Shown: piece after piece, positions 54,538-64,000 of the stretch
Layout: each line of letters begins with the position of its first letter
Numbering within the stretch: position 1 is the stretch's first letter
Assembly (NCBI GenBank): GCA_964036195.1
Contig: OZ038458.1
Span: 11,607,832-11,671,831 of the forward strand
Length of the DNA: 64,000 nucleotides
Direction of reading: 5' to 3'
DNA from: Sphaerolaimus hirsutus
Lineage: Eukaryota > Nematoda > Chromadorea > Monhysterida > Sphaerolaimidae
The notes under the pieces: generated by a model
What the model was told of the DNA's origin: nothing
The model's input: the letters and a program-made list of their open reading frames with translations, nothing else
The model's database searches: none
Made by a program: the position numbers and the translations under genes

Positions 54538-55839
54538 TTGGTTGATCATCAGATTTTGCCATTGCTCCGATTAAAGTTTTATGAAAAGAGAGTAAAACGC
54601 GTGTACAATATTGTTGAAGTTTGTTGACTGCTCGTCTATGTAGACTGGCACAGTTCCACCATACGGCTGGAATACTTTTTCAATCACTTTCGCGCTTTTT
54701 TGGTGATTCAGTTGCTTATTTGTTCACGTGCGAGGAGTTATGTTTATTTGTATCAACTAGGAAGCATCATAAGTTTTGCGGTGCCGGTTGGCTCCCATTT
54801 GACCGCTTTTATGACTCAATCTGAGTCACCGCACTGGAAAGTTGTGCATTGCGCCCTTGTCGCGTTCGCTGGCCAGATCTGAATTGAACACAGTTCTCTG
54901 GCGGCGCAGAAACGTGAAAAACGTTGGCACTTGTGCGTATTTATGCGTACTCTAGATGTTTTTGCGTCGCGCCGCTGAACAACTTTTCCCTCCATTGTTT
55001 ATTTTTCTAGACGCAGAGTGCACACCGCCCAGTGTTTATAAAAGGAGGAAAATTCTTCTTTTTTTTGTCCATTTCAGATAAGCGATTGGGTGGAAAGCTT
55101 TGGCGCTGTTTATGGGCTTTTAGGAGTTTGCAGCTAATATCGGAGTATTTCCCGTCTGCTTTTTGCATTGGCTTTTTTCGAGGATGTTCGAGGGCGTTCA
55201 GAGGATTGTGTCAGGCAGCAACTTGTTCGGTTGCTGGATTCCCAGGCACCAAGCTAATGTGGGTTTGCGAGGAATTGTGTGATGTCTTGTCCTACGTGAT
55301 TGTGACTACGTATTGTTTATTGTATTGCCCTTTGAAGTGACTACACGTCAATGCCATAGTTAAATGAATATTGACGCTGTGTTGAGTCGGCAAAAACAGA
55401 TTGTGTTCCCTGGTGACAGACCCGCACCCCGTATAGTGTCAAATGTCAAGCCAAATACAAGCGAGAGATTTTATCACTGAAATTTTGACATTTTTCATGA
55501 CATTTGACAAATTTGTAAGAGATTTTGCATGATACTTGATTTTACAGGGTGCGGGATTGCACCCTGGAAGTGGCTACACTTGACAACAGACAGATAAATA
55601 GTTCCAGTAATAAGAACTTGTTAGTGCCCGGTACATTTTTATTTTTCAAAAATTTGTCGCTCGACAAAATTGCAGTTGAAGCCCTGTTGCATGCAAACTA
55701 AAAAATTTATCCGTAATTTAGCATTTCACCTGACACTTGATAAATTATTCGGACATTTTACACGGAAATTCGTCTAGAAATTTATCCTATGGAAACTTAT
55801 AAGTTCATCATAAATTTATCCTATTGCACCCCTGCGCAG
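54538..55839. other. spacer holding an introner-family copy
   Basis: No coding exon is supported, though the missing first exon of the CDC42 effector gene might lie here. An introner-family copy at about 55410-55566 (CTGGTGACAGACCCGCACCC to TGCGGGATTGCACCCTGG) is intergenic or in a 5' intron. Confidence 0.45.
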
Positions 55840-56094
55840 CGCCGAATCGATCGATCAGCGATCAGCGGGCCGACGCACTTCGTCCACGTGGGTCACTTGG
55901 GCGCCGATTCGCTAATGGCCCACGGCGAACACGAGTCACCCCAAGTTGGCGCGTCGCCAGGTTACGTGCAGCCGGCCAAGCTGAGCGAGTGCATGGCCTC
56001 CAAGGGCGGCTACGACGTGCTCCACGGGCTGCCCGCTCAGCCGCCCTTGTTACGAGGCAGGTATATCGATTTGAAGCCGCAGGCCGCCTGCTGA
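55840..56094 (+). CDS. CDC42SE: CDC42 small effector (CRIB protein), last exon
   Basis: CDC42SE/SPEC proteins bind active CDC42 through a CRIB motif and act on actin at the membrane. After a CAG acceptor at 55839 the exon reads RRIDRSAISGPTHFVHVGHL, matching the family block [20 protein letters not shown], including the CRIB Pro and His residues. MASKGGYDVLHGLP further on matches the QSKGGY motif. The exon runs 84 codons to a stop. A GGCAG/GTATAT site at about 56059 could instead splice to another exon. The short first exon, expected to carry a palmitoylated CFNCC-like start, was not found. Confidence 0.85.
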   Translation, partial: RRIDRSAISGPTHFVHVGHLGADSLMAHGEHESPQVGASPGYVQPAKLSECMASKGGYDVLHGLPAQPPLLRGRYIDLKPQAAC

Positions 56095-58139
56095 ATTCTA
56101 TCGGGTTGTGAAATTGTAGTCTGGAAAGCTCAGTTTATTGCCTTTTTAAATATATATATATACGCATCTATCGCTTTTTAATTCGTTCCGTTGGCGGTAA
56201 ATATAAGTAGGGTCCAAACGGGAGCCCGAATGCCGAAATATTTGGGATTCTGTAATTTCGATCCCGAAAAGTAAATCCCGTTTGAACCCTAGGTATATGT
56301 GGGGAGACTTCTTGTTTGGTCGTTTCTTACCGGTACTAGCTTTACGACAGCAGTGCAAAAGACTGGTGCGCCGTGTGAATTATCGACATTCTGAAAACAT
56401 CGTAATGTTTGGCGATAATTATGTATGTTGTACTTAAAGGTTGTGAATTCATTCTACACGAATCAGGTAGTTATGCGGGGGCCTCGGAGACCCCCGTAAA
56501 CGTACATGCACTTTTTGTATGTTTTAGAAAAAGTGCATTGACAAGGTACACAAAAAATGGTAAAATTTGATAATCACGTTTTTCAATCACTAGTGCTTCG
56601 CATTAGGTTTTTTTTGCTAGAATTAGGCAGTTTTCTAAAAAAAGTATCGTTGTTTAGGGACGTCTAAACTGTTTGATACTACCATTTGTGATTGCAAACG
56701 CTGAAATGCCTCGCTCACGCTGCTTTTATACTCGGGTTATGGCTTCTGTTACAATTCCGGCAATTCTTACCTATTCGTTCAATCATACATTTCTATTATG
56801 ACTGCTATTGTTCATTGTGATTTGCCGTATTTGCTTGAATTGATTCCCCTATTGAATTGAATTGAATTATTTTTCGACGGACTTTTTCCAGGGGAGGGGG
56901 GTATTCAAGGGGAGGAATTATTTTTTCGTCAAATTATTTAGGCATGTTTATATCAACTTATTTCACGAAATATGCTGTATTAACAAAATAACATGCAATT
57001 TTTTTCAAATTGGACACAAAAAATTGTGTGGGAATATTTCGAGTGGAGTAGGGGAATTTTTTCACCACTCGTCTAACAGGGGGAATTATTCAAGCAAATG
57101 CAGTATATTCCATGCATAAATATGTTACTATTTAGCTGAGAGTGATGTTGTCATATTTTGCTGCCGCTAGTAATGCATTTTGATCAATTTTCAGCAAAAT
57201 ACGACGATTTATGCGCTAAAAGCTGTGTAAATTTTAAAATGCTTTGGAATCCAAAGCTTGCTGGTCATCGATTGATGTTGACCTTGATTTTTATTATACG
57301 CGAAGCTGGATGCATTGCATAGATTTTTGTGTGCCGCGTTTAGTCATGAAAGCGGTTGTGCTGAATGGTTGTAAACTCATTTGACAGGTCTTTGAATTAT
57401 CACCCAGACGTGTAAATGTCCATCGAGGCTTGCGATTGGTGCTAAAAAAATTTGACATTGAGGGGGCCGGAAATGCTTGTATTTATATGATATGAAAAGT
57501 TTTCGACAAGCTCAATCATAACTTTTGTGAGCTCATTTCATCAGCTAACATGACTCAGCGGACATTTTAACTTGTCCATTTTTATTTCACGTAAGTCAAG
57601 CCCGTTAATTCACACGTCTGTGGGGATTTGCTGTGCATGGTACTTCAGATTTTGATGGTGTTGATCTACAATACATCATACTACAACATTTCATTTCGGT
57701 TCTTCTTTTCAGTTTCATATTTTCAGTTTATCTTTGTTGTATTTATTGACCTTTGAAATTTATTCGATTGTGTGTAAAAGCGATGCATGTTCCCAGTTAC
57801 TTGATTTTCTTGCCGAGTTAGTCAAGTGACTTTTTATCGAAATTTCTTGATGCAAATTGAATGCAAATAAAAGTATTTTCAGCAACCGAATTAAACATTA
57901 AAATAACAATTGTTCATACGCTGAAACAGTGAGCGCATAATCCCGCATAAATTATCTAAGAAATCTGATTATCGCGATATCACCGTTACTGTGTGGGAAT
58001 AATACATATTTTGAAGATTGAAAACATCATGATCATAAATGCTTCAGAATACAAATTCACTCACCTATAAACATTGCACACCAGTAAACGCTGTGAACAG
58101 AAATGCAAGAGTAATATCCCTATCAATTCAGCGGGCGCG
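56095..58139. other. gene-free stretch before calumenin
   Basis: AT-rich. A short inverted element at 56209-56292 has TAGGGTCCAAACGGG and CCCGTTTGAACCCTA ends. A GGGGGAATTATTC-type repeat lies at about 56880-57110. Nothing else is recognisable. Confidence 0.45.
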
Positions 58140-61100
58140 TCACAGCTCAGCGGGGTCGTGCCGTCTCAGCTGCGAGCCGTAAGCTGTGGCTTGACTGCCC
58201 ACGAACGCGTCGTAGTGCTCGTCCGCCTCGTCGAAGCTGATCTTGCCGTCCTTGTCGTCGTCCACCATGTTGATCAGGTGGTCCGTTTCTGCCTGGGTTC
58301 ATGGTGGTGGGTATTTTGCGCGGTGTTTGTATTTACATGCAGTGTTTGATAACATTTCTCCTAGCCTCTGTTTTTGCTATAAAAAGAATAGCTAAGTGTG
58401 ATGCAAGGGGCAATCCCGGACCCTGTAAGTGTTAAATGTAATGCAAGGTGTCTATTGTCATGACAAATGTAAATTGTAAATTCAAATGTTAAAGTGTCAA
58501 TTGTAATGCACAGTTAAGTAATAAAATCTTTTTTGTTCGGATTGACATTTGACACTTCACTTTACGGGGTCTGGGATTGACACTGAGTTGGGGAATAGCT
58601 CTAACTTGACTGAAATGCATTTTCACGACGACAGACTTGGAATACAAAACGCAAACAGGTATTTTTTTACACATCCGTCGAACCAACATTTAGAATTTTC
58701 ACCCACTTTTCACTGCTCGATTTGTTACCTATGTTGATGTTTTTTGCTATACTCGGCGTACGTGATACTCTGCCCTCGCACTGCTTTATGTCTCGTGTTG
58801 GAAGCGTGCCAATGATTATTAAATCATGCGATTTCCGTAAAAATATGAAAAAAATTCATCGATGTGAATATGTTAATGAATAACATTATAACAACAATCA
58901 ATTTTTTCATCTTTTTATGAAACTCGGACGCGTTAACCATCGTTGGCACACTTCCAGCGGGAACCACGCGTGCAGGGTGTAAAGTAACCGGAGTATAGAT
59001 GTTTCATTTTTTAAGTATTCTGCATCAGTGTCACGCTGAAACTTCAGCCCAAGACGCAGTGAAAGAAAAAGACGCCCACCTGAGAAGGATCATATCCATC
59101 GGGCGCCACCCAGGACTTGACCTCCTTCCTGTCCAACTTCATGTTGCCGTCCTTGTCCCAGTGGCTGTTGAACGCGAGCCGCTGGCCCGTGACCCACTCT
59201 GGTTCCTGCACCGTGTTCGGGTCCTTGCGCCACATGCTCGAGATGTATTCCTCCTCCGAGAGGTAGCCATCCTGGTTGACGTCTAGTTCCCCCATGGTTT
59301 CCTGTGGGGGTTTTTGAGCCATGTGAATAGCCACATGCCTTGAAAAGAATTTGATTTTTTTTATTTATGGGTGTATTTAATCTTTGAAATACATTTTTCT
59401 GGTTGCCGAGGCTATTGTTGTGAGCTAAATAAGTGTGTGAAGCATTTTTATTGTGGGTTTCCAAAACTCAAGCGGGGGAGCAGGGAAAGCGCACACCAAC
59501 CGATCAATGCATCTACCATCTTAGCTTACAGGTCCCATATGTAGAAACACTTTTTACGTTTGAAAGAACACTGACTTCTCCATTGAAAAAAATATCAAAG
59601 TACTTTCCAGAAGCACCTCATGTTGAGTTCTGTATAAAGTGATAGGTGATCGAAGGCAGAGCAATAGGTTCTGCCGTCCAAATCTTAATTCATTTCGTGT
59701 TTCGTGTTTGTATAATTCTGAAAACTATGTTTGTGTTTCTTGCCCTCGCATTTATCAACAATCACTGTGCTATCTGCTGAAACATATTCTATACGGGTTA
59801 CCGTATCAATAGCCGTCATGCCCAGTGCACATGCAAAAATGTCGTATTTAAAATGGAAGTCTGGAAAAATCAGTCCGTCGTAGTGATGGAAAAGCGCCAA
59901 GAAAAATGGCGCCAGGCGCCAATGGCGCCATGGCGCCATTCAAAATAATGGCGCCACAGAAAAGGGCGCCAAGCGCCAATGGCGCCATGGCGCTGGCGCC
60001 CTTTGGCGCCATTAAAGGGTGCCAGCGCTGTGGCGCCATTCCATCACTAGTCCGTGGCAGACAGGGAGTTGGGTGAATTGTGGGAGCAACGTCTCGCAAC
60101 GCCAACATTTTGGCGTTGTCATAATCAACGCTACATACACGCATTTATGATCCATGTCACAGCTAAGATAAATATTTGACAATTGATCAGCTCACGCCAC
60201 GTACCCATTTGTCATTAACAGCACACATTAATATTAAATCAAACTTAGATCTCGCGTCCGAAGTGTGCTAGGGTAGAGCAAAAAAGGCTGTACCCCTCAA
60301 ATAGTTAATTTTTGAGTTTCTTTATATGTGTGTTCGTTCTCTTAAAAAGAACACTTTCTGTATTTAATTGTCGCAGCATCAGTAACAGCTGGACTTTCTA
60401 GTGAAACATATTTTTCACGGGTTTAAATAGCCTTATAGCAGCGCAGGGCTCATGCTGAAAACCTGCAATCCTGCACATGATATTCTCAGCCCATGGGAAG
60501 GGACTGTTGACAAACGTATTTTTTGATCAGAGTTAGTGGTGATTCCGTTGTGAAAAAGTTACACGAAATTGTGACTTCAACGCTCGCGCTGCTGCGCCAC
60601 CATTAGCGCTGCGCACACCAGTACACCACCGACATTCGGGAAACCCATAAATCTGCAATGAACAAATTTGACATAAGGAGGTGTCTGTAAACTACAGTTG
60701 ACGGCGATAAAAATAACTCATTGTGGTAAACTCAAGGTGTTCAATGCGGATTTATGAGTTTTCTAAATTTCTACGGTGCACAGTTCGCACTCACCTCGAC
60801 AACGACTTTGTCCATGTGGTGGCACTCGGTCGGGTGTATGGCACACTTGTATTCATCAAAGGTCAGCGCTCCGTCTTTGTCCAGGTCGGCCTCCTTCCAC
60901 CTGCGCTCGTCGATCACCAGCATCTTTTCCATGTAGTCCGTCATCGGGTTGTTTGGGTCGTCTGAGAGGTGCAGACATGTTTAATTGGTGTGTGGGGATG
61001 CCTCAGATTTCTTATTTGCGCGCGAGTTGGTAAATTTGCAAAATGCCAAAACCAAATTGAAAAACCGTGACTTTCGCATTTTATCTGCATTCATTACTTC

Positions 61101-62823
61101 ATTTGCAATTATATATGTATACCGTATTCTAATAGAACGGCATACGCCCAATAGAACGGCACTCCCACTAGAGCGCCAGGTTTGGTATGTTTTTACGCCC
61201 ACGAAAACAATTGAACGGCAGCCTCCAATGGAACGGCACTTCCCTTAGAACGGCAGGTAAAAATTGACCGAAAAAAAACGGCGCTCTTCTATTAGAAGAA
61301 ATACGGCAGGCATATCCACTTTCTATCTCATGCGGCCACACACCTTCGCCATAGACCCTCTTCTTATACTCTGTCCATTTAATCTTGTCATCCTCGACGA
61401 TTTCCTTGTACTCGGACCACTGGTGCGCGCTGTCGGTGTACATGTCGCGCAGCCGCATCGTTTCCAGATGCTCGCGCAGCTCGGACGCGTCCAGCATGCC
61501 GTCATTTGAGGTGTCCATCGTTTTCAGCAGTTGACTGTGGGGATAATGTTGTGCTTGAAAGTAGGTATCGTACCGTATTTACTCGAATAATTCCTCCGGG
61601 GAATTATTTTTTCGTCCGACCTTTTTTGAGGGGGGAACTTTTCAGGGCGGGATTATTCATATGTTGGAATTATTATTTCATCGAAATTTCCAAGCATGTC
61701 TCTATCACACTACATAAACACTATTTTCTGTCTCTGTTGGTAGTGCACATTCCATTGCATCTTGGCACACCGGATTTGCGCTCATTAGCGCCGCTGCTTT
61801 TGTATTCGATTTAACGAACTTGTTGCAACTTATTTGCTTGTGTAGTATTTGATTGAATTACTACAATACAATAATTCAATCAAATACTACACTTGGTCTG
61901 ACTTCATCGATAGTTCGTTTAAAGATATGTGAATTTCTTATTATAGGGGGGATTATTCTAGTAAATACGCTAATTTTGCTGTATAGTCTATTCCTGCACT
62001 TGTAGGGAGCGAGTGGGAGCCCGCAAGCTGCAGGGGGCAGTCTCAGACCCTGTAAAGTGTAAAGTAAGGTGTCAAATGTCATGTGAAATGTCATGCAATG
62101 GGTCATTGTCATGAGAAATGTAAAGTTAAGTGTCAATTGTCATGCAAAGGTCAGTAATAAAATCTTTGTTTGTTTTGATTGACATTTTACATGACATTTG
62201 ACACTTTACGGGGTCTGCGATTGGTACCAGGTGCAAATCGACGCTATGACTGGTTGCAATACCTTAGATTGTTTGTTAGCAACGTTGAAATATTCACATG
62301 ACAGATAGAAGCCGCATGGTAATGAAATGTTCCCTTTGGTTTCAACACAGGAATGGTAATATTCATGAGAAGTTTAAGGTTGTATTTGATGACGAATTTG
62401 GGGAAGAGAATGTGTTTGAATATTAAAAGTGCTAGTAAAAGTTGCCATGTATAACGTGTGATTGTATTTATGATATCTTATGAGTGCGTACACGTATACT
62501 TTTAAGCCTCGAATGTTTAGCTTTCACACAGAACCAACGCTTTTCCAAGCAGTCGCACTCACCGCAGTTTGCTCTTGGCCTCCGCTGGCTTCAGTTCATC
62601 CCATTTGCCCGCATCCTCTTTACCTAGAAAAGCTTCATGGTCGAAATTGGCATCGTGCTCGCCCTTCTCGTTCAGATGAGGCTAAGCGTGGTTAATCAAG
62701 TTGGGGGGTTTACTGGGTTTATTTTACATTTGTTGTCTTACTGTAACTCACCGCCACGTGTGCCCACGAAGCCGCAACCACCGTTAGAACTGTGGCGGCT
62801 GCCAAAAGTTTATGCGTGCTCAT
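58140..62823 (-). CDS. CALU: calumenin/reticulocalbin (CREC EF-hand protein)
   Basis: CREC proteins are low-affinity Ca-binding proteins of the secretory pathway. Six exons fit in phase: 62823-62752, 62681-62563, 61534-61344, 60961-60795, 59301-59080 and 58292-58140, total 307 aa (calumenin is 315). Signal peptide: MSTHKLLAAATVLTVVAASW. FDHEAFLGKEDAGKWDEL is the family entry block. EF loops are DTSNDGMLDASE, a degenerate one near VEDDKIKWTEY, DLDKDGALTFDE, DVNQDGYLSEEE, DKDGNMKLDRKE and DDDKDGKISFDE. EPEWV and FVGSQATAYGSQLRRHD are family landmarks. The C-terminus is HDPAEL, an altered form of the HDEL/HDEF retrieval signal. All donors are GTGAGT or close except at exon 3 (GTGTGT) and exon 5 (GTGGGC). 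Introns contain a TAGTGATG MITE and two introner-family copies. Confidence 0.95.
58407..58586. mobile_element. introner-like family copy in calumenin intron 5
   Basis: GGGGCAATCCCGGACCCTG on the left and GGGGTCTGGGATTGACAC on the right, with TGTCATGACAAATGTAAA-type core. It is a passenger inside the intron between exons 5 and 6. Confidence 0.6.
59881..60049. mobile_element. hAT-like MITE, TAGTGATG family, copy 5
   Basis: Ends TAGTGATGGAAAAGCGCC and GGCGCCATTCCATCACTA. The flanks GTCCGTCG (59873-59880) and GTCCGTGG (60050-60057) match at seven of eight bases. At 169 bases it is the smallest copy, made almost only of GCGCC repeats. It lies in calumenin intron 4. Confidence 0.82.
61573..61970. 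repeat. TACCGTATTTACTCGAATAA-type element
   Basis: Left ACCGTATTTACTCGAATAAT and right ATTATTCTAGTAAATACG are inverted. A central hairpin GTAGTATTTGATTGAATTAC lies at 61842-61891. It is in calumenin intron 2. Confidence 0.55.
62031..62230. mobile_element. introner-like family copy in calumenin intron 2
   Basis: CAGGGGGCAGTCTCAGACCC on the left and GGGGTCTGCGATTGGTACCA on the right. It is oriented so that it could splice on the minus strand, but it lies inside a larger intron and no coding sequence abuts it. Confidence 0.65.
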
Positions 62824-63467
62824 TTTTAGCCAAAACTGTCCTTCAGTGAAGTTGAATGTCAGTTGCACGAAAGTGAAAACTTCTAACTGCCAGAACTGTC
62901 TAACTGCCAAACTGTGCCACGTGTACTCGTGTTGAAGGAAGTGATGTTTGAGCGATATTACAGTGGGTCGGCGGAATTCACATGCGTCGGGGAGCGAACT
63001 TATTGCGCGACGCACACGCACTCGCTCGATATCGGCGCAGCGAAGTGTGCCATTGCCGCCGCGCGTTCACTGGCCGCTGTGCGGTCATGAATCGAATGGT
63101 GCGTCGTACACAAATGCGATGTTTAATGAATACCTGTACGTTATACACTTTCTTTGCGAAATAGGATAGAGGTACCTAGGTATGTAGATTCCTTTGAATA
63201 ATTTTGGTGTTAGAAATGTATGTATTTATTTATTGTTACACACTTTCATATTTTTCTGCTTCTTTGCGGTGGTAAATTGTAATAATGCTATCCAACTGCT
63301 TTTTAGGAGTAAATCTTCATATTTATATAGGTAAAATGATTGCAATTTGTACATAGGTAGGTATTCAGTGACAGTGTACTGTGATAATATAAACGTTTAA
63401 AATTAATTGTAGTACATGCATGAACAGGTAATCAGAACTGTTATGTTATTTATCCGACGCAGTGCAC

Positions 63468-63591
63468 TCATTCATCATCACACAGTGAAAAAATGTCGAA
63501 CTGCCCCTCTGTATTCAGTCGTTTGACAAACCAGTGAGGTTGGGTGGCATCAAATTCGCAAAGTAGTGCCATGATCCAGCAGGTGTCCACG
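63468..63591 (-). CDS. last exon of an unrecognised gene
   Basis: After the acceptor CTCTCCACAG the frame reads VDTCWIMALLCEFDATQPHW and continues FVKRLNTEGQFDIFSLCDDE to a stop, 40 residues. Aromatic and acidic composition and codon usage look like real coding sequence, whereas the surrounding DNA is AT-rich. The rest of the gene would lie to the right of the window. I do not recognise the family. Confidence 0.6.
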
Positions 63592-63639
63592 CTGTGGAGA
63601 GAAATTTGATTACAAGAAAGTGACGCAAACACCGTAAAA

Positions 63640-64000
63640 ACAGAATGCGCACACTAGTTTACTGCCAGAATGACCCTGCGCACACTAGTTTTCACACGAA
63701 ATTTCGAAAACTCATAAATGAGGTTTGAACGTGTTTGAGTTTTCCACAATGAGTCAGTTTTAATCTCTGTCAACTGTAGTTGACGCTTACCTCATTGTAG
63801 AAAACTCAAATGCGTTCAAAGCTGATTTGTGAGTTTTCGGAATTCCGTGTGAAAACTAGTGTGCGCAGGCACATTGTGGTAAACTCATAAATCGGCTTTG
63901 AACGAATTTGAGTTTACTGGAATGAGTTATTCCTAATCCCCATCAACTGCAGTTGACAGACACCTTATTCTGGTAAACTCAAACGCGTTCAAAGTCGATT
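63640..64000. repeat. inverted-repeat elements at right edge
   Basis: CACACTAGTTTTCACACGAA near 63669 recurs inverted near 63845-63868 around a TCAACTGTAGTTGA centre. A second similar unit (AATCGGCTTTGAACG to CGTTCAAAGTCGATT, centre TCAACTGCAGTTGA) starts near 63890. Related sequence is near 60680-60780. Confidence 0.6.

Overview
This is animal nuclear DNA, most likely from an arthropod or another invertebrate (inference). Genes are split by GT-AG introns and include metazoan-type families: ERp57, eEFSec, MPC2, NHP2, calumenin, a phospholipid scramblase, MTRES1, a CDC42 small effector, a serpin and a globin. There are no operons, and the space between exons is packed with short non-autonomous transposons nested inside one another. 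No transposase gene was seen.

Layout. 0.8-8.4 kb, minus: PH-domain plus Gln-rich protein (family not recognised, 5' end missing), its introns filled by a nested pile of inverted-repeat elements. 10.0-11.0 kb, minus: mitochondrial pyruvate carrier MPC2. 13.5-15.0 kb, minus: NHP2 (box H/ACA RNP). 18.8-22.7 kb, minus: secreted inhibitory serpin with a six-Cys N-terminal domain and two alternative reactive-centre-loop exons. 22.8-29.5 kb: gene-free repeats. 29.6-33.6 kb, plus: extended globin. 34.6-39.7 kb, minus: PDIA3/ERp57, ten exons resolved, 487 aa. 40.2-47.2 kb, plus: selenocysteine elongation factor eEFSec, eight exons, 544 aa. 47.5-54.5 kb, plus: MTRES1, five exons, 207 aa, with a complete minus-strand phospholipid scramblase gene (270 aa) nested in its third intron. 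55.8-56.1 kb, plus: CDC42SE exon. 58.1-62.8 kb, minus: calumenin/reticulocalbin, six exons, 307 aa. 63.5 kb, minus: last exon of an unrecognised gene.

The genes are housekeeping and secretory genes that do not form a pathway, although ERp57, calumenin, the serpin and the signal peptides share the secretory route.

The most notable signals are: (1) an introner-like repeat family with ends reading CTGGTGCCAGTCCCAGACCC, which coincides with whole introns in three genes; (2) a second family with similar outer ends; (3) mutually exclusive serpin loop exons predicted to switch target protease from Arg-P1 to Met-P1; (4) at least a dozen insertions with 8-bp target-site duplications (hAT-like), most families stuffed with their own short-motif array (GCGCC, TTTCCG, CGGTTCT, GGGATCGGGATT and others). 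All exon models come from reading frames, splice sites and phase by eye, without transcript or database support.
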